A stretch of DNA of 23,214 bases from a virus. Where the stretch lies: IMG/VR virus record IMGVR_UViG_3300020419_000083, positions 1 through 23,214 of that record; one strand, 5' to 3'. Made by a program: the position numbers and the translations under genes. Positions 8,602 through 15,582 of this stretch are shown here, in pieces. Each line of letters opens with the position of its first letter. Position 1 is the first letter of the stretch. The notes under the pieces are model-generated. The model did not search any database. It saw only the letters and a list, made by a program, of their open reading frames with translations, and was not told the origin of the DNA.

Positions 8602-9789
8602 ATGAAAAACACTCACCTCGAACATTTAGAAGACGATATACTTAACAATGGATCTAACGGTGGCAGAAATGCTATTAAGATTTTAAGAGAGTTAGGTCTT
8701 ATGTTAACAGAACCACATTCTAATATACAGATCACTACCAAATGGGATGGTGCACCTGCTATTGTATGTGGACAGCATCCTACTACAGGAAAGTTTTTTG
8801 TTGGAACTAAAGCAGTATTTAATAAAGGAACACCAAAAATTTGTAGAAGCAATAGTGACATAGACACATATTATGCAGGTCAACTAGCAGATAAACTAAA
8901 GGTTTGTCTAGAACATTTACCTAAGTTGGGTATCAAGGGTGTAGTACAGGGTGATTTACTCTTTTATAATGATGTAATCACTAGAAATGTAAATGGTGAA
9001 CCTTGTTATGTATTCACACCTAATACTATTACCTATGCTGTACCTGTGAAGGGTGATATGGGTAAGAAAATAAGATCTTCAAAGATGGGTATCGTATTCC
9101 ATACAAAGTATAGTGGTGGTAATGGTACAGTTAGAGATATGAAAGCATCTTTTGGTGTTAATACATCTTCTATGAAGAGTATGGATGTAGCGGTATTCTC
9201 ATCTAACTTTAAAGATGTAACAGGTGCTTCTGCATTTGATAGAAATACATTGTCTAAGTTTATCTCAGCAACAAACCGTGCAGAAGGTTCTCTAAAACAA
9301 GCATCACAGTTCTTAGATATTCTAGGACAGACAGGTAGTGGTAAGTTTTTACTATCAGAAGTGTTTAAATTATTCTTTAACAGTTATGTTAAAAAAGGGA
9401 AAAAGTTTTCTAGTACAGCAGATGTATCTAATGCTTTTGAAAAATTTTATAAACAAATATTAGAAAAGGAAATACAATTAAAAAAGACTGAAGCGACAAA
9501 GACTAAATATAAACAGATACAGACTGATGGTATTAAATTTATTAAGACTTATGCACGTCCAATTTATATGACTGTGGCATCTTATATGAATTTAACTGAG
9601 TGTAAGACACTTATCATTCGTCAGTTAGAAAAGGTAAACACTATCGGTACATACATAAAAACTGATAATGGTTATCGTGTTACAGCACCAGAAGGTTTTG
9701 TAGCAATTAAATCTGGTTCTGCTCTTAAGTTAGTTGACCGACTAGAGTTTAGTAAAACTAATTTTACAATAGAAAAGAACTGGGGTTGA
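8602..9789 (+). CDS. Ligase-like covalent nucleotidyltransferase candidate
   Basis: A 395-residue protein. TTKWDGAPAI contains K47-x-D-G50, the signature of motif I of ATP-dependent DNA/RNA ligases and capping enzymes, in which Lys carries AMP or GMP. GVVQGDLLF at about 113-121 sits where motif III is expected. Near the C-terminus APEGFVAIKSG (E364-G365) followed by ALKLVDRLEFS (K376) resembles motifs IV and V (EGxV and KxK) of Rnl1-type RNA ligases. The N-terminus THLEHLEDDILNNG and EGGRNAI-like start are shared with uncharacterised phage proteins. AGGA lies 4 bases before the ATG. I infer adenylyl- or nucleotidyl-transfer to RNA, DNA or protein; this is not shown. Its neighbours are a nuclease candidate and an NMNAT-like enzyme. 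Confidence 0.6.
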   Translation: MKNTHLEHLEDDILNNGSNGGRNAIKILRELGLMLTEPHSNIQITTKWDGAPAIVCGQHPTTGKFFVGTKAVFNKGTPKICRSNSDIDTYYAGQLADKLKVCLEHLPKLGIKGVVQGDLLFYNDVITRNVNGEPCYVFTPNTITYAVPVKGDMGKKIRSSKMGIVFHTKYSGGNGTVRDMKASFGVNTSSMKSMDVAVFSSNFKDVTGASAFDRNTLSKFISATNRAEGSLKQASQFLDILGQTGSGKFLLSEVFKLFFNSYVKKGKKFSSTADVSNAFEKFYKQILEKEIQLKKTEATKTKYKQIQTDGIKFIKTYARPIYMTVASYMNLTECKTLIIRQLEKVNTIGTYIKTDNGYRVTAPEGFVAIKSGSALKLVDRLEFSKTNFTIEKNWG

Positions 9790-9795
9790 TAAATA
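9788..9795 (+). promoter_or_regulatory. Late-type box GATAAATA upstream of the NMNAT-like gene
   Basis: GATAAATA overlaps the stop region of the ligase-like gene and ends 5 bases before the ATG at 9801. If it acts as a late promoter the message would start at or near the start codon, giving a leaderless or nearly leaderless mRNA. Confidence 0.5.
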
Positions 9796-9800
9796 GTTCT

Positions 9801-10952
9801 ATGAAATTCAAATCATTCCTATCAGAAGCACGTACTGTTGCAGGAGAAGCAGCAGCGAAACGAGGTCTCCAACACGTTGGTCACGGTTACTATGCTGACA
9901 GCACAGGTCAGATTGTAGCAAAATCAGAAGGTGGTGAGAGACTCGTTACAGTATCTCGTGATGAAGCAGAACAAGCAACTGCCTCTACTGAGAACGGTGC
10001 TATTGAACAGGAAGGTAATGATTCGGTAAATGATCTTGGAAACATTGCAATTACTTTTGGGAGGTTCAATCCTCCTACTGTGGGTCACGAAAAACTTTTA
10101 TCCAAAGTTGCAGAATCTTCTAAAGGGGGAGACTACAGGATTTATCCATCACGCACTGTTGATCCAAAGAAAAATCCTTTGGAACCTGCGGAGAAGATAA
10201 ACTATCTTAAAAAGATGTTCCCCGACCACGCAGAAGCAATACAAAATGATCCTGATAAAGGAAACATTTTTAATGTATTAGCGTCTATCAATGAAGAGGG
10301 TTACAGTTCAATAACTATGGTTGTTGGCAGTGATAGAGTAGCAGAGTTTAATGATCTACTACAAAAATATAATGGTCAAGCATACAACTTTGAAGAACTC
10401 AAGGTAGTATCTGGTGGACAGAGAGACCCTGATGCTGAAGGTGTTGAAGGTATGTCTGCATCTAAGATGCGTGCATTTGCTGCTGAAGGAAACCTAGAAG
10501 ATTTTGCTAAAGGTATCCCTGGAAAAGATGAGGGAGTAGCAAAAAGACTTATGGATGCGGTACGTAAAGGTATGGGTATCCAAGAGAAAGAGGACGTAGA
10601 GATTAAAGAACTCTGGCAGATCGCTCCTAAATTAGATCTACAAAATTTAAGAGAAGCATACGTTCGCAAAAGTATTTTTGATATGGGAGCAAAAGTTGAG
10701 CACTTAGATACTGGTGTTCAAGGTAAAATTGTTCATCGTGGAACTAACTATGCAATATTTGAAGATGGTAATGGATGGAGATTCCGTTGTTGGTTGACTT
10801 CTTTAAACGAAGTAAAAGAGAAACATCATTCTGCTGATGATGGATCTGGAAACGACTGGAAAATAGGAACAGATACCTATAGACAAGCAGTACAGGCAAT
10901 GACTCCTGGGCAAGGTGTGAAGAAATTCAGCGACTTCCGAAAGTCTAAATAA
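9801..10952 (+). CDS. NMNAT/cytidylyltransferase-like enzyme with capsid-targeting N-terminus
   Basis: A 383-residue protein. The first residues MKFKSFLSEA closely resemble the capsid-targeting sequence of T4 internal proteins (MKTYQEFIAEA), including a prohead-protease site of the LxE|A type (L7-S8-E9|A10). The centre (about 80-240) is a Rossmann nucleotidyltransferase: ITFGRFNPPTVGHEKLL with T93-x-G-H96 (T/HxGH), VVGSDRVAEF, and MSASKMR at 218-224 matching the ISxxxxR motif of NMNAT/cytidylyltransferases. The C-terminal segment GAKVEHLDTGVQGKIVHR with GWRFRCWL resembles a KOW-like barrel. The longer frame starting TTG at 9786 is rejected because ATG 9801 gives the targeting peptide at the exact N-terminus. 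Inference: an enzyme packaged in the capsid and injected with the DNA, acting on NMN/NAD or another nucleotide. Confidence 0.78.
   Translation: MKFKSFLSEARTVAGEAAAKRGLQHVGHGYYADSTGQIVAKSEGGERLVTVSRDEAEQATASTENGAIEQEGNDSVNDLGNIAITFGRFNPPTVGHEKLLSKVAESSKGGDYRIYPSRTVDPKKNPLEPAEKINYLKKMFPDHAEAIQNDPDKGNIFNVLASINEEGYSSITMVVGSDRVAEFNDLLQKYNGQAYNFEELKVVSGGQRDPDAEGVEGMSASKMRAFAAEGNLEDFAKGIPGKDEGVAKRLMDAVRKGMGIQEKEDVEIKELWQIAPKLDLQNLREAYVRKSIFDMGAKVEHLDTGVQGKIVHRGTNYAIFEDGNGWRFRCWLTSLNEVKEKHHSADDGSGNDWKIGTDTYRQAVQAMTPGQGVKKFSDFRKSK
10945..10951 (+). promoter_or_regulatory. Late-type box CTAAATA
   Basis: CTAAATA overlaps the end of the NMNAT-like gene and is 22 bases before the next ATG (10974), with AGGA between. 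Spacing fits a late promoter plus ribosome binding site. Confidence 0.55.
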
Positions 10953-10973
10953 TATCATAGGATAATTAATCAA

Positions 10974-12671
10974 ATGGATCTCAAAACCTCAGCACTTTTA
11001 TTGAAGTATAGTCCTTCAGACGTTCAACGTGTCAGATATGTTGTAGAGTACGCTAATCACAACACCAATAACCCTAGCGAGTATATTGATGTGCATACAC
11101 ACAGCAATGCACAGAAAGAAATTGCAAAAATTTTCATAGAGACTGCAAACGCAGCGACACTTAATATGAAATCAAGTGATGCGTCACCAAAGATTGATAC
11201 TGTAAAAGAAAAAGAGACTACTGTAGATCCACAGTGTGAGAACCAAAAAACTATAAACGCTAAACCTTCTGAAGCATCTGCTAAGACAGAAGAGGTGACA
11301 GTAGAAGGGGTAAAAAAGATAGAAGAGGTTGAGAACCTTGATGAGTTGAGCAAGAAAACTCTAGGTGGTTACGTTGCTAAAGCATCAAAAGAAGTTGCAG
11401 GACATATGAAATACACGGGCGATAACCCTGATGCTAAAAAGATAAAGCAAGCACAAATTCACAAAAGGATAGGTGGTATGACAACAGCAGGTAAGAAGAT
11501 GTCAGAAGCATACGATGACGTATATGAAAAGTATGACAATAGATACTCTGATAATACAGGTGAAGAGTCAGCAAAGAAGAAAGCAGCACTTGAAAAGAAA
11601 AGAGGAATGAAGTTAGACAATCATCCTCAGTTCAAGAGAGAAGATGTAGAGCATATTGAAGAGAAAGATACATCAGTAATGAAGAAGTATCTTGATGATA
11701 AAGCAAAGAAGTTAACGAAGAAAAGAGATGCACAACCTGATCGTTATAAAAACAATCCTGCTTTTGATAGTACTTCACCTAATCCGAAGTACGAGGGAGT
11801 ATTGCATAAGGTAAAAGAAGCAGTTGATAATTATAATGAAGAACTCAAGATGACTAAGAAGGAGTATGGTAAGATTCATAAAGACTTCAAGTCAGATGAT
11901 CCTAAGAATCCTAGAACTACAAAGTATGTTCCAGGAAAAGGAACTGTATCAATGCCTGTTAAGTTTGTAGAGCATCATCAAAAAGATGAAAATGGTAAGG
12001 TAATCGAACACGAAGATACTGATACTACACCTAGTTCTGTAGAGGAAGGAAAGACTCCTAAGTCAGATAAGATGTATGATAAATGTTGGACTGGTTATAA
12101 GAAAGTTCCAGGTAAAGCACGTGGTGAGAAAGGATCTTGTGTTAAAGCAGAAGAAGTAATTAAGTCAACTACATTTGTTATTTCTGAAACTCCAAAGGGA
12201 GATGTAGGAAAAGACAGAGCGACTAAAGTAAAAGATAGATCAGCACGTAGTTACGGTGGATCAGATACTTTCGGTAAGAAATATCATTCTGGTGCTCGTA
12301 AAGTTATCCACGATATGAAGAGAGGTGTCAAGAAAATGAAAGGTTCTACTGATAGACCTGACAGTAAGTACAGTGGATATATTGATGATAGAAAAGGTAA
12401 GTCTCATTTCCACAATGAGGGTCAAGGTTTAGCGGGTACAAAGAAACACGGTAAGTCTGACTACGATGAACCTTCAAGAAAGAAGGTCAAAAAAGAAAAC
12501 TATTCTTGGAGAGAAAGAATAGAAGAAGGGATGGCAACTCCTGAGTCTGGTACTGGTAAGTATTATGTTCAAGGAAAACCTACTGCTATGCAGTTAAAGA
12601 AAAGAGCAGAGATGGAGAAAGTTAAAAAGTATGGTAGTGTGGAAGCACACGATAAAAAAATGAATAAATAA
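10974..12671 (+). CDS. Long Lys/Glu-rich protein, probable virion or prohead component
   Basis: A 565-residue, highly charged and mostly hydrophilic protein. The start (about 1-60) is the only well-packed part: KTSALLLKYSPSDVQRVRYVVEYA. ENLDELSKKTLGGYVAKAS at about 120-139 is a motif seen in many T4-like phage capsid-associated or internal proteins. DKCWTGYKKVPGKARGEKG at about 369-387 holds a conserved Cys, with a second Cys three residues later. The rest is low-complexity Lys/Asp/Ser, likely disordered. Several LxE or IxE sites (for example NLDE|L, RIEE|G) could be cut by the prohead protease, but such sites are frequent in this composition. A late-type box and AGGA precede the ATG. I infer a packaged or scaffold-like protein; no enzyme motif is seen. 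Confidence 0.6.
   Translation: MDLKTSALLLKYSPSDVQRVRYVVEYANHNTNNPSEYIDVHTHSNAQKEIAKIFIETANAATLNMKSSDASPKIDTVKEKETTVDPQCENQKTINAKPSEASAKTEEVTVEGVKKIEEVENLDELSKKTLGGYVAKASKEVAGHMKYTGDNPDAKKIKQAQIHKRIGGMTTAGKKMSEAYDDVYEKYDNRYSDNTGEESAKKKAALEKKRGMKLDNHPQFKREDVEHIEEKDTSVMKKYLDDKAKKLTKKRDAQPDRYKNNPAFDSTSPNPKYEGVLHKVKEAVDNYNEELKMTKKEYGKIHKDFKSDDPKNPRTTKYVPGKGTVSMPVKFVEHHQKDENGKVIEHEDTDTTPSSVEEGKTPKSDKMYDKCWTGYKKVPGKARGEKGSCVKAEEVIKSTTFVISETPKGDVGKDRATKVKDRSARSYGGSDTFGKKYHSGARKVIHDMKRGVKKMKGSTDRPDSKYSGYIDDRKGKSHFHNEGQGLAGTKKHGKSDYDEPSRKKVKKENYSWRERIEEGMATPESGTGKYYVQGKPTAMQLKKRAEMEKVKKYGSVEAHDKKMNK
12663..12670 (+). promoter_or_regulatory. Late-type box AATAAATA at a gene junction
   Basis: AATAAATA overlaps the stop codon of the Lys-rich gene and ends 2 bases before the next ATG. 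It may start a leaderless late message or be chance in A-rich Lys/Asn codons (AAT AAA TAA). Confidence 0.35.
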
Positions 12672-12672
12672 A

Positions 12673-13128
12673 ATGGAACTCTCTGAAAAAAAATCTAAGA
12701 TTTTAGTAAACCCAAAGAAATCTGATCTAATGAAAGAATCTATTCGCGAAATGCTTCGTCTTGAAGTACAAAACTTACAAGAGAAAGCAAAGAAAACACT
12801 TGATCCTGTAGGAAAAGAGGACAAGGACATCGACAACGATGGTGATCACGATAAAAGTGATAAATATCTTCTTAATAAAAGGAAGACTGTTGCTAAAGCA
12901 ATGGGTAAGAAGACTCATATCTGTGCAAAGATGGCAGAGCACGCTGATTATGGTCTTGTAACTACAATCCCAGAACATCACACTCTAGTTGAGATGGAAG
13001 AACCAGATGATCAGGGTAACACTCACTACGTATCACACTATGACATCGTAGACAAGGGTGGAAGAATCTATGAGAACGTAGCGGTAGAAGACTTAGAAGT
13101 ATTAGTGTCTGAAGCACATAATCATTGA
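12673..13128 (+). CDS. Small protein with an EF-hand-type calcium loop
   Basis: A 151-residue protein. DIDNDGDHDKSD at 52-63 is a full 12-residue EF-hand loop (D at 1, 3, 5, G at 6, acid at 12) and is followed by KYLLNKRKTVAKAM, a basic helix. The phrase DPVGKEDxDIDNDGDxDxSDKYL recurs in T4-like phage proteins, so the loop is a family feature. The first 44 residues are a charged helix (SIREMLRLEVQNLQEKAKK). The C-terminal half (about 85-151) is a separate domain with His and Glu residues (ICAKMAEHADYGLVTTIPEHH). No good ribosome binding site is seen before the ATG, which is one base from the previous stop. Inference: a calcium-stabilised virion component. Confidence 0.6.
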   Translation: MELSEKKSKILVNPKKSDLMKESIREMLRLEVQNLQEKAKKTLDPVGKEDKDIDNDGDHDKSDKYLLNKRKTVAKAMGKKTHICAKMAEHADYGLVTTIPEHHTLVEMEEPDDQGNTHYVSHYDIVDKGGRIYENVAVEDLEVLVSEAHNH

Positions 13129-13164
13129 TGTATATATAGGGTAGGTACCTTATTCTTTATTAAA

Positions 13165-13371
13165 ATGATTGGTTCAGTTTCAAGTTTTCTCTTACCCTTT
13201 GCGAAGAGTATTATAGAGAAAGCAATCGCTAAAATCCCTGATGATGCAGAACTCGGTGACAAACTCATCGATATTTGTTTAGTCATCATAGGAAAAGCAG
13301 TCAAAATGACTAAAACAGAAGCAGATGATAAGTTGTTTGAGCAAGTCTCGGCAGCAATCAAAGCAAGATAA
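13165..13371 (+). CDS. Small helical protein, possibly membrane-associated, unknown
   Basis: A 68-residue protein with two hydrophobic helices: GSVSSFLLPFAKSIIEKAIAKI and LIDICLVIIGKAVKMT, ending in an amphipathic helix (TEADDKLFEQVSAAIKAR). The size and layout are reminiscent of phage holin-like or small membrane proteins, but no family is certain. It lies 36 bases after the EF-hand gene, with no clear ribosome binding site, and is followed five bases later by a strong terminator, so it closes a transcription unit. Confidence 0.6.
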   Translation: MIGSVSSFLLPFAKSIIEKAIAKIPDDAELGDKLIDICLVIIGKAVKMTKTEADDKLFEQVSAAIKAR

Positions 13372-13377
13372 CATAGG

Positions 13378-13402
13378 GAGGGGAACTACCCCTCTTTTTT
13401 TT
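13378..13402 (+). terminator. Rho-independent terminator
   Basis: The 6-bp GC-rich stem GAGGGG (13378-13383) / CCCCTC (13389-13394) has a 5-base loop and runs into eight T residues (13395-13402). The last T is also the first base of the downstream late promoter. Confidence 0.92.
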
Positions 13403-13409
13403 ATAAATA
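13402..13409 (+). promoter_or_regulatory. Perfect T4-type late promoter TATAAATA
   Basis: TATAAATA is identical to the T4 late consensus and lies 34 bases before the ATG at 13444, leaving room for a short leader with GGAG (13434-13437). It directly follows a terminator, so the Ig-domain gene begins a new late transcript. Confidence 0.8.
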
Positions 13410-13443
13410 AATAATAGGAAACACATTGTATTTGGAGTAAAAA

Positions 13444-14232
13444 ATGGCGATCTATGGTAAGATTGACGCTGCTGCATTCACACAGAACATAGGAGTCACC
13501 AATGGAGACGCTACTGTAACAAAAAATGCTGCTGATAGCGTAGTCCCAGGTGACGTACTAGAAATTAGTAGCGTTGCTTATATTGTTAAACAGGTAACTA
13601 GCACTACTGCTATTGAATTGCATAAGACTTATGCAGGATCAACTGCAACAGTTACTGCATCAAGCGTAATTAAAAGAACCCCACCAAAGGCGGTTGCAGA
13701 GTTTGTAATCAAAGGTGGAGATAGTATCAGTGACTATCAATTAGTATTTGTAGATACAACAGAAGATGGAATTGCATCTAACAAGTCTCGTGGTATAGAC
13801 GGACCTGGATGGTGGTTGTATAGAACATACAATACAGCAGCAGGAACTACACGTCACAAGGCAGAGAAACTTGCTGCACTAAGAGTAGCAGCAGGAACAT
13901 CAGGTGATATGGCAGACGAGACAGTAGTAGCAGACGTACTTGAAACTATTACTATCGGTACACAACCTTCTAATCAGAACACATCTAGTGGTGCAGCAAC
14001 CTTTGCTGTTGCAGCAACAGTGGATCAATCAGGTACAATCACATATCAGTGGCAGAAGAGAACAAGTTCCTCTGCACGTTTTGCTGATGTATCAGGTGCA
14101 ACAAGTGCATCTCTTGTACTCTCTGGACAACTTGCTGCTAACACAGGAAACCAGTACAGAGTTAAAGTCAACTCAAGCAAAGGTGCTAAAGAAGTAGTAA
14201 GTTCTATTGCAACTCTAACATTTGTTAGTTAA
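13444..14232 (+). CDS. Virion structural protein with C-terminal Ig-like domain
   Basis: A 262-residue protein. Residues about 1-80 read as a small beta domain (TKNAADSVVPGDVLEISSVAYIVKQV). About 80-150 form a second region with GPGWWLYRTYNTAAGTTRHKAEKLAAL. The C-terminal 90 residues are an Ig-like/bacterial Big-type domain: ITIGTQPSNQNTSSGAATFAVAA, ITYQWQKR (strand with the core Trp), and NQYRVKVNSSKGAKEVVSSIATLTF. Such Ig modules decorate capsids or tails of many tailed phages and may bind host-surface sugars weakly. A consensus late promoter and GGAG precede the ATG, supporting strong late expression of a structural protein. Whether it sits on head or tail is not visible. Confidence 0.8.
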   Translation: MAIYGKIDAAAFTQNIGVTNGDATVTKNAADSVVPGDVLEISSVAYIVKQVTSTTAIELHKTYAGSTATVTASSVIKRTPPKAVAEFVIKGGDSISDYQLVFVDTTEDGIASNKSRGIDGPGWWLYRTYNTAAGTTRHKAEKLAALRVAAGTSGDMADETVVADVLETITIGTQPSNQNTSSGAATFAVAATVDQSGTITYQWQKRTSSSARFADVSGATSASLVLSGQLAANTGNQYRVKVNSSKGAKEVVSSIATLTFVS

Positions 14233-14249
14233 TTAAATTATAATTCGTT

Positions 14250-14624
14250 ATGAATTTTTCAGTGTTAACGAACGACAACTACACGTTGTTCGCAATGAAG
14301 CATTATGACAATCCTCAGTCAGTAACATACGATGATTTCCAAGAAGATATGATGAGATTTAAGTATCTCAAACGTCTTTTTGGTAGGTATGTTAAGTCTG
14401 GGGTATTGCGTAATCATTTGATCTTAAATCATATGATTGTATTGTTTAATGTATTTGGTGAAGCAGCAATACCTCTGTTGATATTTAAAATAGAGATGGA
14501 GTATTGGTCTTTAATGAAATCTTATCTATTATATTTGAATAGATTGAATCCCGAAGGTGGCAATGGTGTCCTTGATGAGATACCTATTGACGCTGAGGTT
14601 ACAGCACAGTTAAGTAAACTCTAA
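14250..14624 (+). CDS. Conserved phage protein of unknown function (helical)
   Basis: A 124-residue, mainly helical protein: DDFQEDMMRFKYLKRLFGRYV, then LRNHLILNHMIVLFNVFGEAAIPLLIFKI and EYWSLMKSYLLYLNRL. The block RNHLILNHMIVLFNVFG is very conserved in T4-like marine phages, where it stays unnamed. The hydrophobic run is interrupted by polar residues, so a soluble helical bundle is more likely than membrane spans. It lies 17 bases after the Ig gene and shares one base with the following ATG, so it is probably cotranscribed with that late gene. Confidence 0.72.
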   Translation: MNFSVLTNDNYTLFAMKHYDNPQSVTYDDFQEDMMRFKYLKRLFGRYVKSGVLRNHLILNHMIVLFNVFGEAAIPLLIFKIEMEYWSLMKSYLLYLNRLNPEGGNGVLDEIPIDAEVTAQLSKL

Positions 14625-15190
14625 TGAAACCCCTGTCTACATTTAACGAATATATGGTCGGATATGGTGCTGTTGTATCATCAGCAAGACCAGGATCCAC
14701 AAGTCATAGTGACGCTAAGGGAAAGTATGTAGCAAAAACATCTTCTTCCAAGAAGAAAAAGGTTGTTAAAGAAGAGGGTGCTCCTACTATGAGCACAGGT
14801 TCTACCGCAGCAGCAGCAGGATTCTCTGGTGACTCTGATCCAAATGGTCCTACAGCAGGACTAGATGAACCGTTAGGTGGTATAGGTAGACCACTTAAAG
14901 GTAGAAAGTTTAAATGTAAAACTAACAAAAAAACTGGGACCATCAAGTGTGGACCTTCAACTACCAAAGAAAGTTATACTAGAAACGAAGGAAGATACTT
15001 TCCTTTCAAAGTGGAGTTTAATGAGTTCGATGAAGCAGACTTTGTATTCTATGGTCGTAGTGTCTCTGATGTGAGACTACGTTTGAGGTCAATATACAGA
15101 CCTGAGAAGTTCGATAAGATAAAAATCACCCGCCTAACACCTTCTACTGTGTTAAAATATTACTGGGATAAGCGTCAAGGAGCAATGTAG
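14624..15190 (+). CDS. Unknown protein with disordered N-half and folded C-terminal domain
   Basis: A 188-residue protein. The N-terminus MKPLSTFNEYM has the MK....F.E layout of T4 capsid-targeting peptides, but the residue two before E is F rather than L or I, so this is only suggestive. Residues 20-110 are Ser/Gly/Ala/Lys-rich and likely disordered, with a Cys pair in KFKCKTNKKTGTIKCG. The last 65 residues form a compact domain (RYFPFKVEFNEFDEADFVFYGRS, VRLRLRSIYRPEKFDKIKITRL) that may be the functional part. It overlaps the previous stop by one base and the next GTG by one base. The order and late setting hint at a virion protein. No enzyme motif is seen. Confidence 0.62.
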   Translation: MKPLSTFNEYMVGYGAVVSSARPGSTSHSDAKGKYVAKTSSSKKKKVVKEEGAPTMSTGSTAAAAGFSGDSDPNGPTAGLDEPLGGIGRPLKGRKFKCKTNKKTGTIKCGPSTTKESYTRNEGRYFPFKVEFNEFDEADFVFYGRSVSDVRLRLRSIYRPEKFDKIKITRLTPSTVLKYYWDKRQGAM

Positions 15191-15570
15191 TGTCTGATAT
15201 TAATTCAGCAATCATAGAAAGACTGGAAAAAGTCGTAGACTCATTACAGGAGAACTCTGTAAAGATGGGTCAACTTCTTGCGGTTCATAATGAGAAGTTA
15301 GATAAGCAAGATAAGATAGACGAAATATTATTTGAGAAGATAGACAGACTATCTGCTGATGTTAATAGAGAAACAGATGCTATCAAGAAAGGATGCGAAA
15401 GAGATATAAGAAAGGTAGATGATAGACTTAGGTTGATGGAGAAGAAGATGTGGTCAATAGCAGGAGGTCTTACCATAGTATCTTTCCTTGTCAGTCCTAT
15501 AGGTCAAAGAATTGTTGGACCTATCTTGACACCAGACCCAGAAGTAAGTATAATAAAAGTCGTTCCATAA
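15190..15570 (+). CDS. Coiled-coil protein with one membrane segment, unknown
   Basis: A 126-residue protein starting at GTG 15190, which shares a base with the previous stop. Residues 1-85 are a continuous charged helix with heptad-like spacing (IIERLEKVVDSLQENSVKMGQLLAVHNEKLDKQ), predicted as coiled coil. Residues about 88-112 (MWSIAGGLTIVSFLVSPIGQRIVGPIL) are hydrophobic and could span a membrane once. The layout resembles small phage holin-like or membrane-anchored coiled-coil proteins, but I cannot assign a family. It is the last gene before primase gp61, 12 bases away. Confidence 0.6.
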   Translation: MSDINSAIIERLEKVVDSLQENSVKMGQLLAVHNEKLDKQDKIDEILFEKIDRLSADVNRETDAIKKGCERDIRKVDDRLRLMEKKMWSIAGGLTIVSFLVSPIGQRIVGPILTPDPEVSIIKVVP

Positions 15571-15582
15571 AAAACTTTTGTA

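Noticed and set aside
13940-14197. 85-residue frame inside the Ig-domain gene
   Set aside because: Leu/Gln-rich reading of the structural gene in another frame, with no independent start signal.
14239-14244. TATAAT upstream of the gene at 14250
   Set aside because: It is 5 bases from the ATG with no -35 partner in an AT-rich gap, so it is likely chance.
14624-14660. Capsid-targeting peptide on the 14624 protein (MKPLSTFNEYM)
   Set aside because: The MK....F.E layout is present, but the cleavage site would be FNE|Y rather than L/I-x-E|A, so it was not counted as evidence of packaging.
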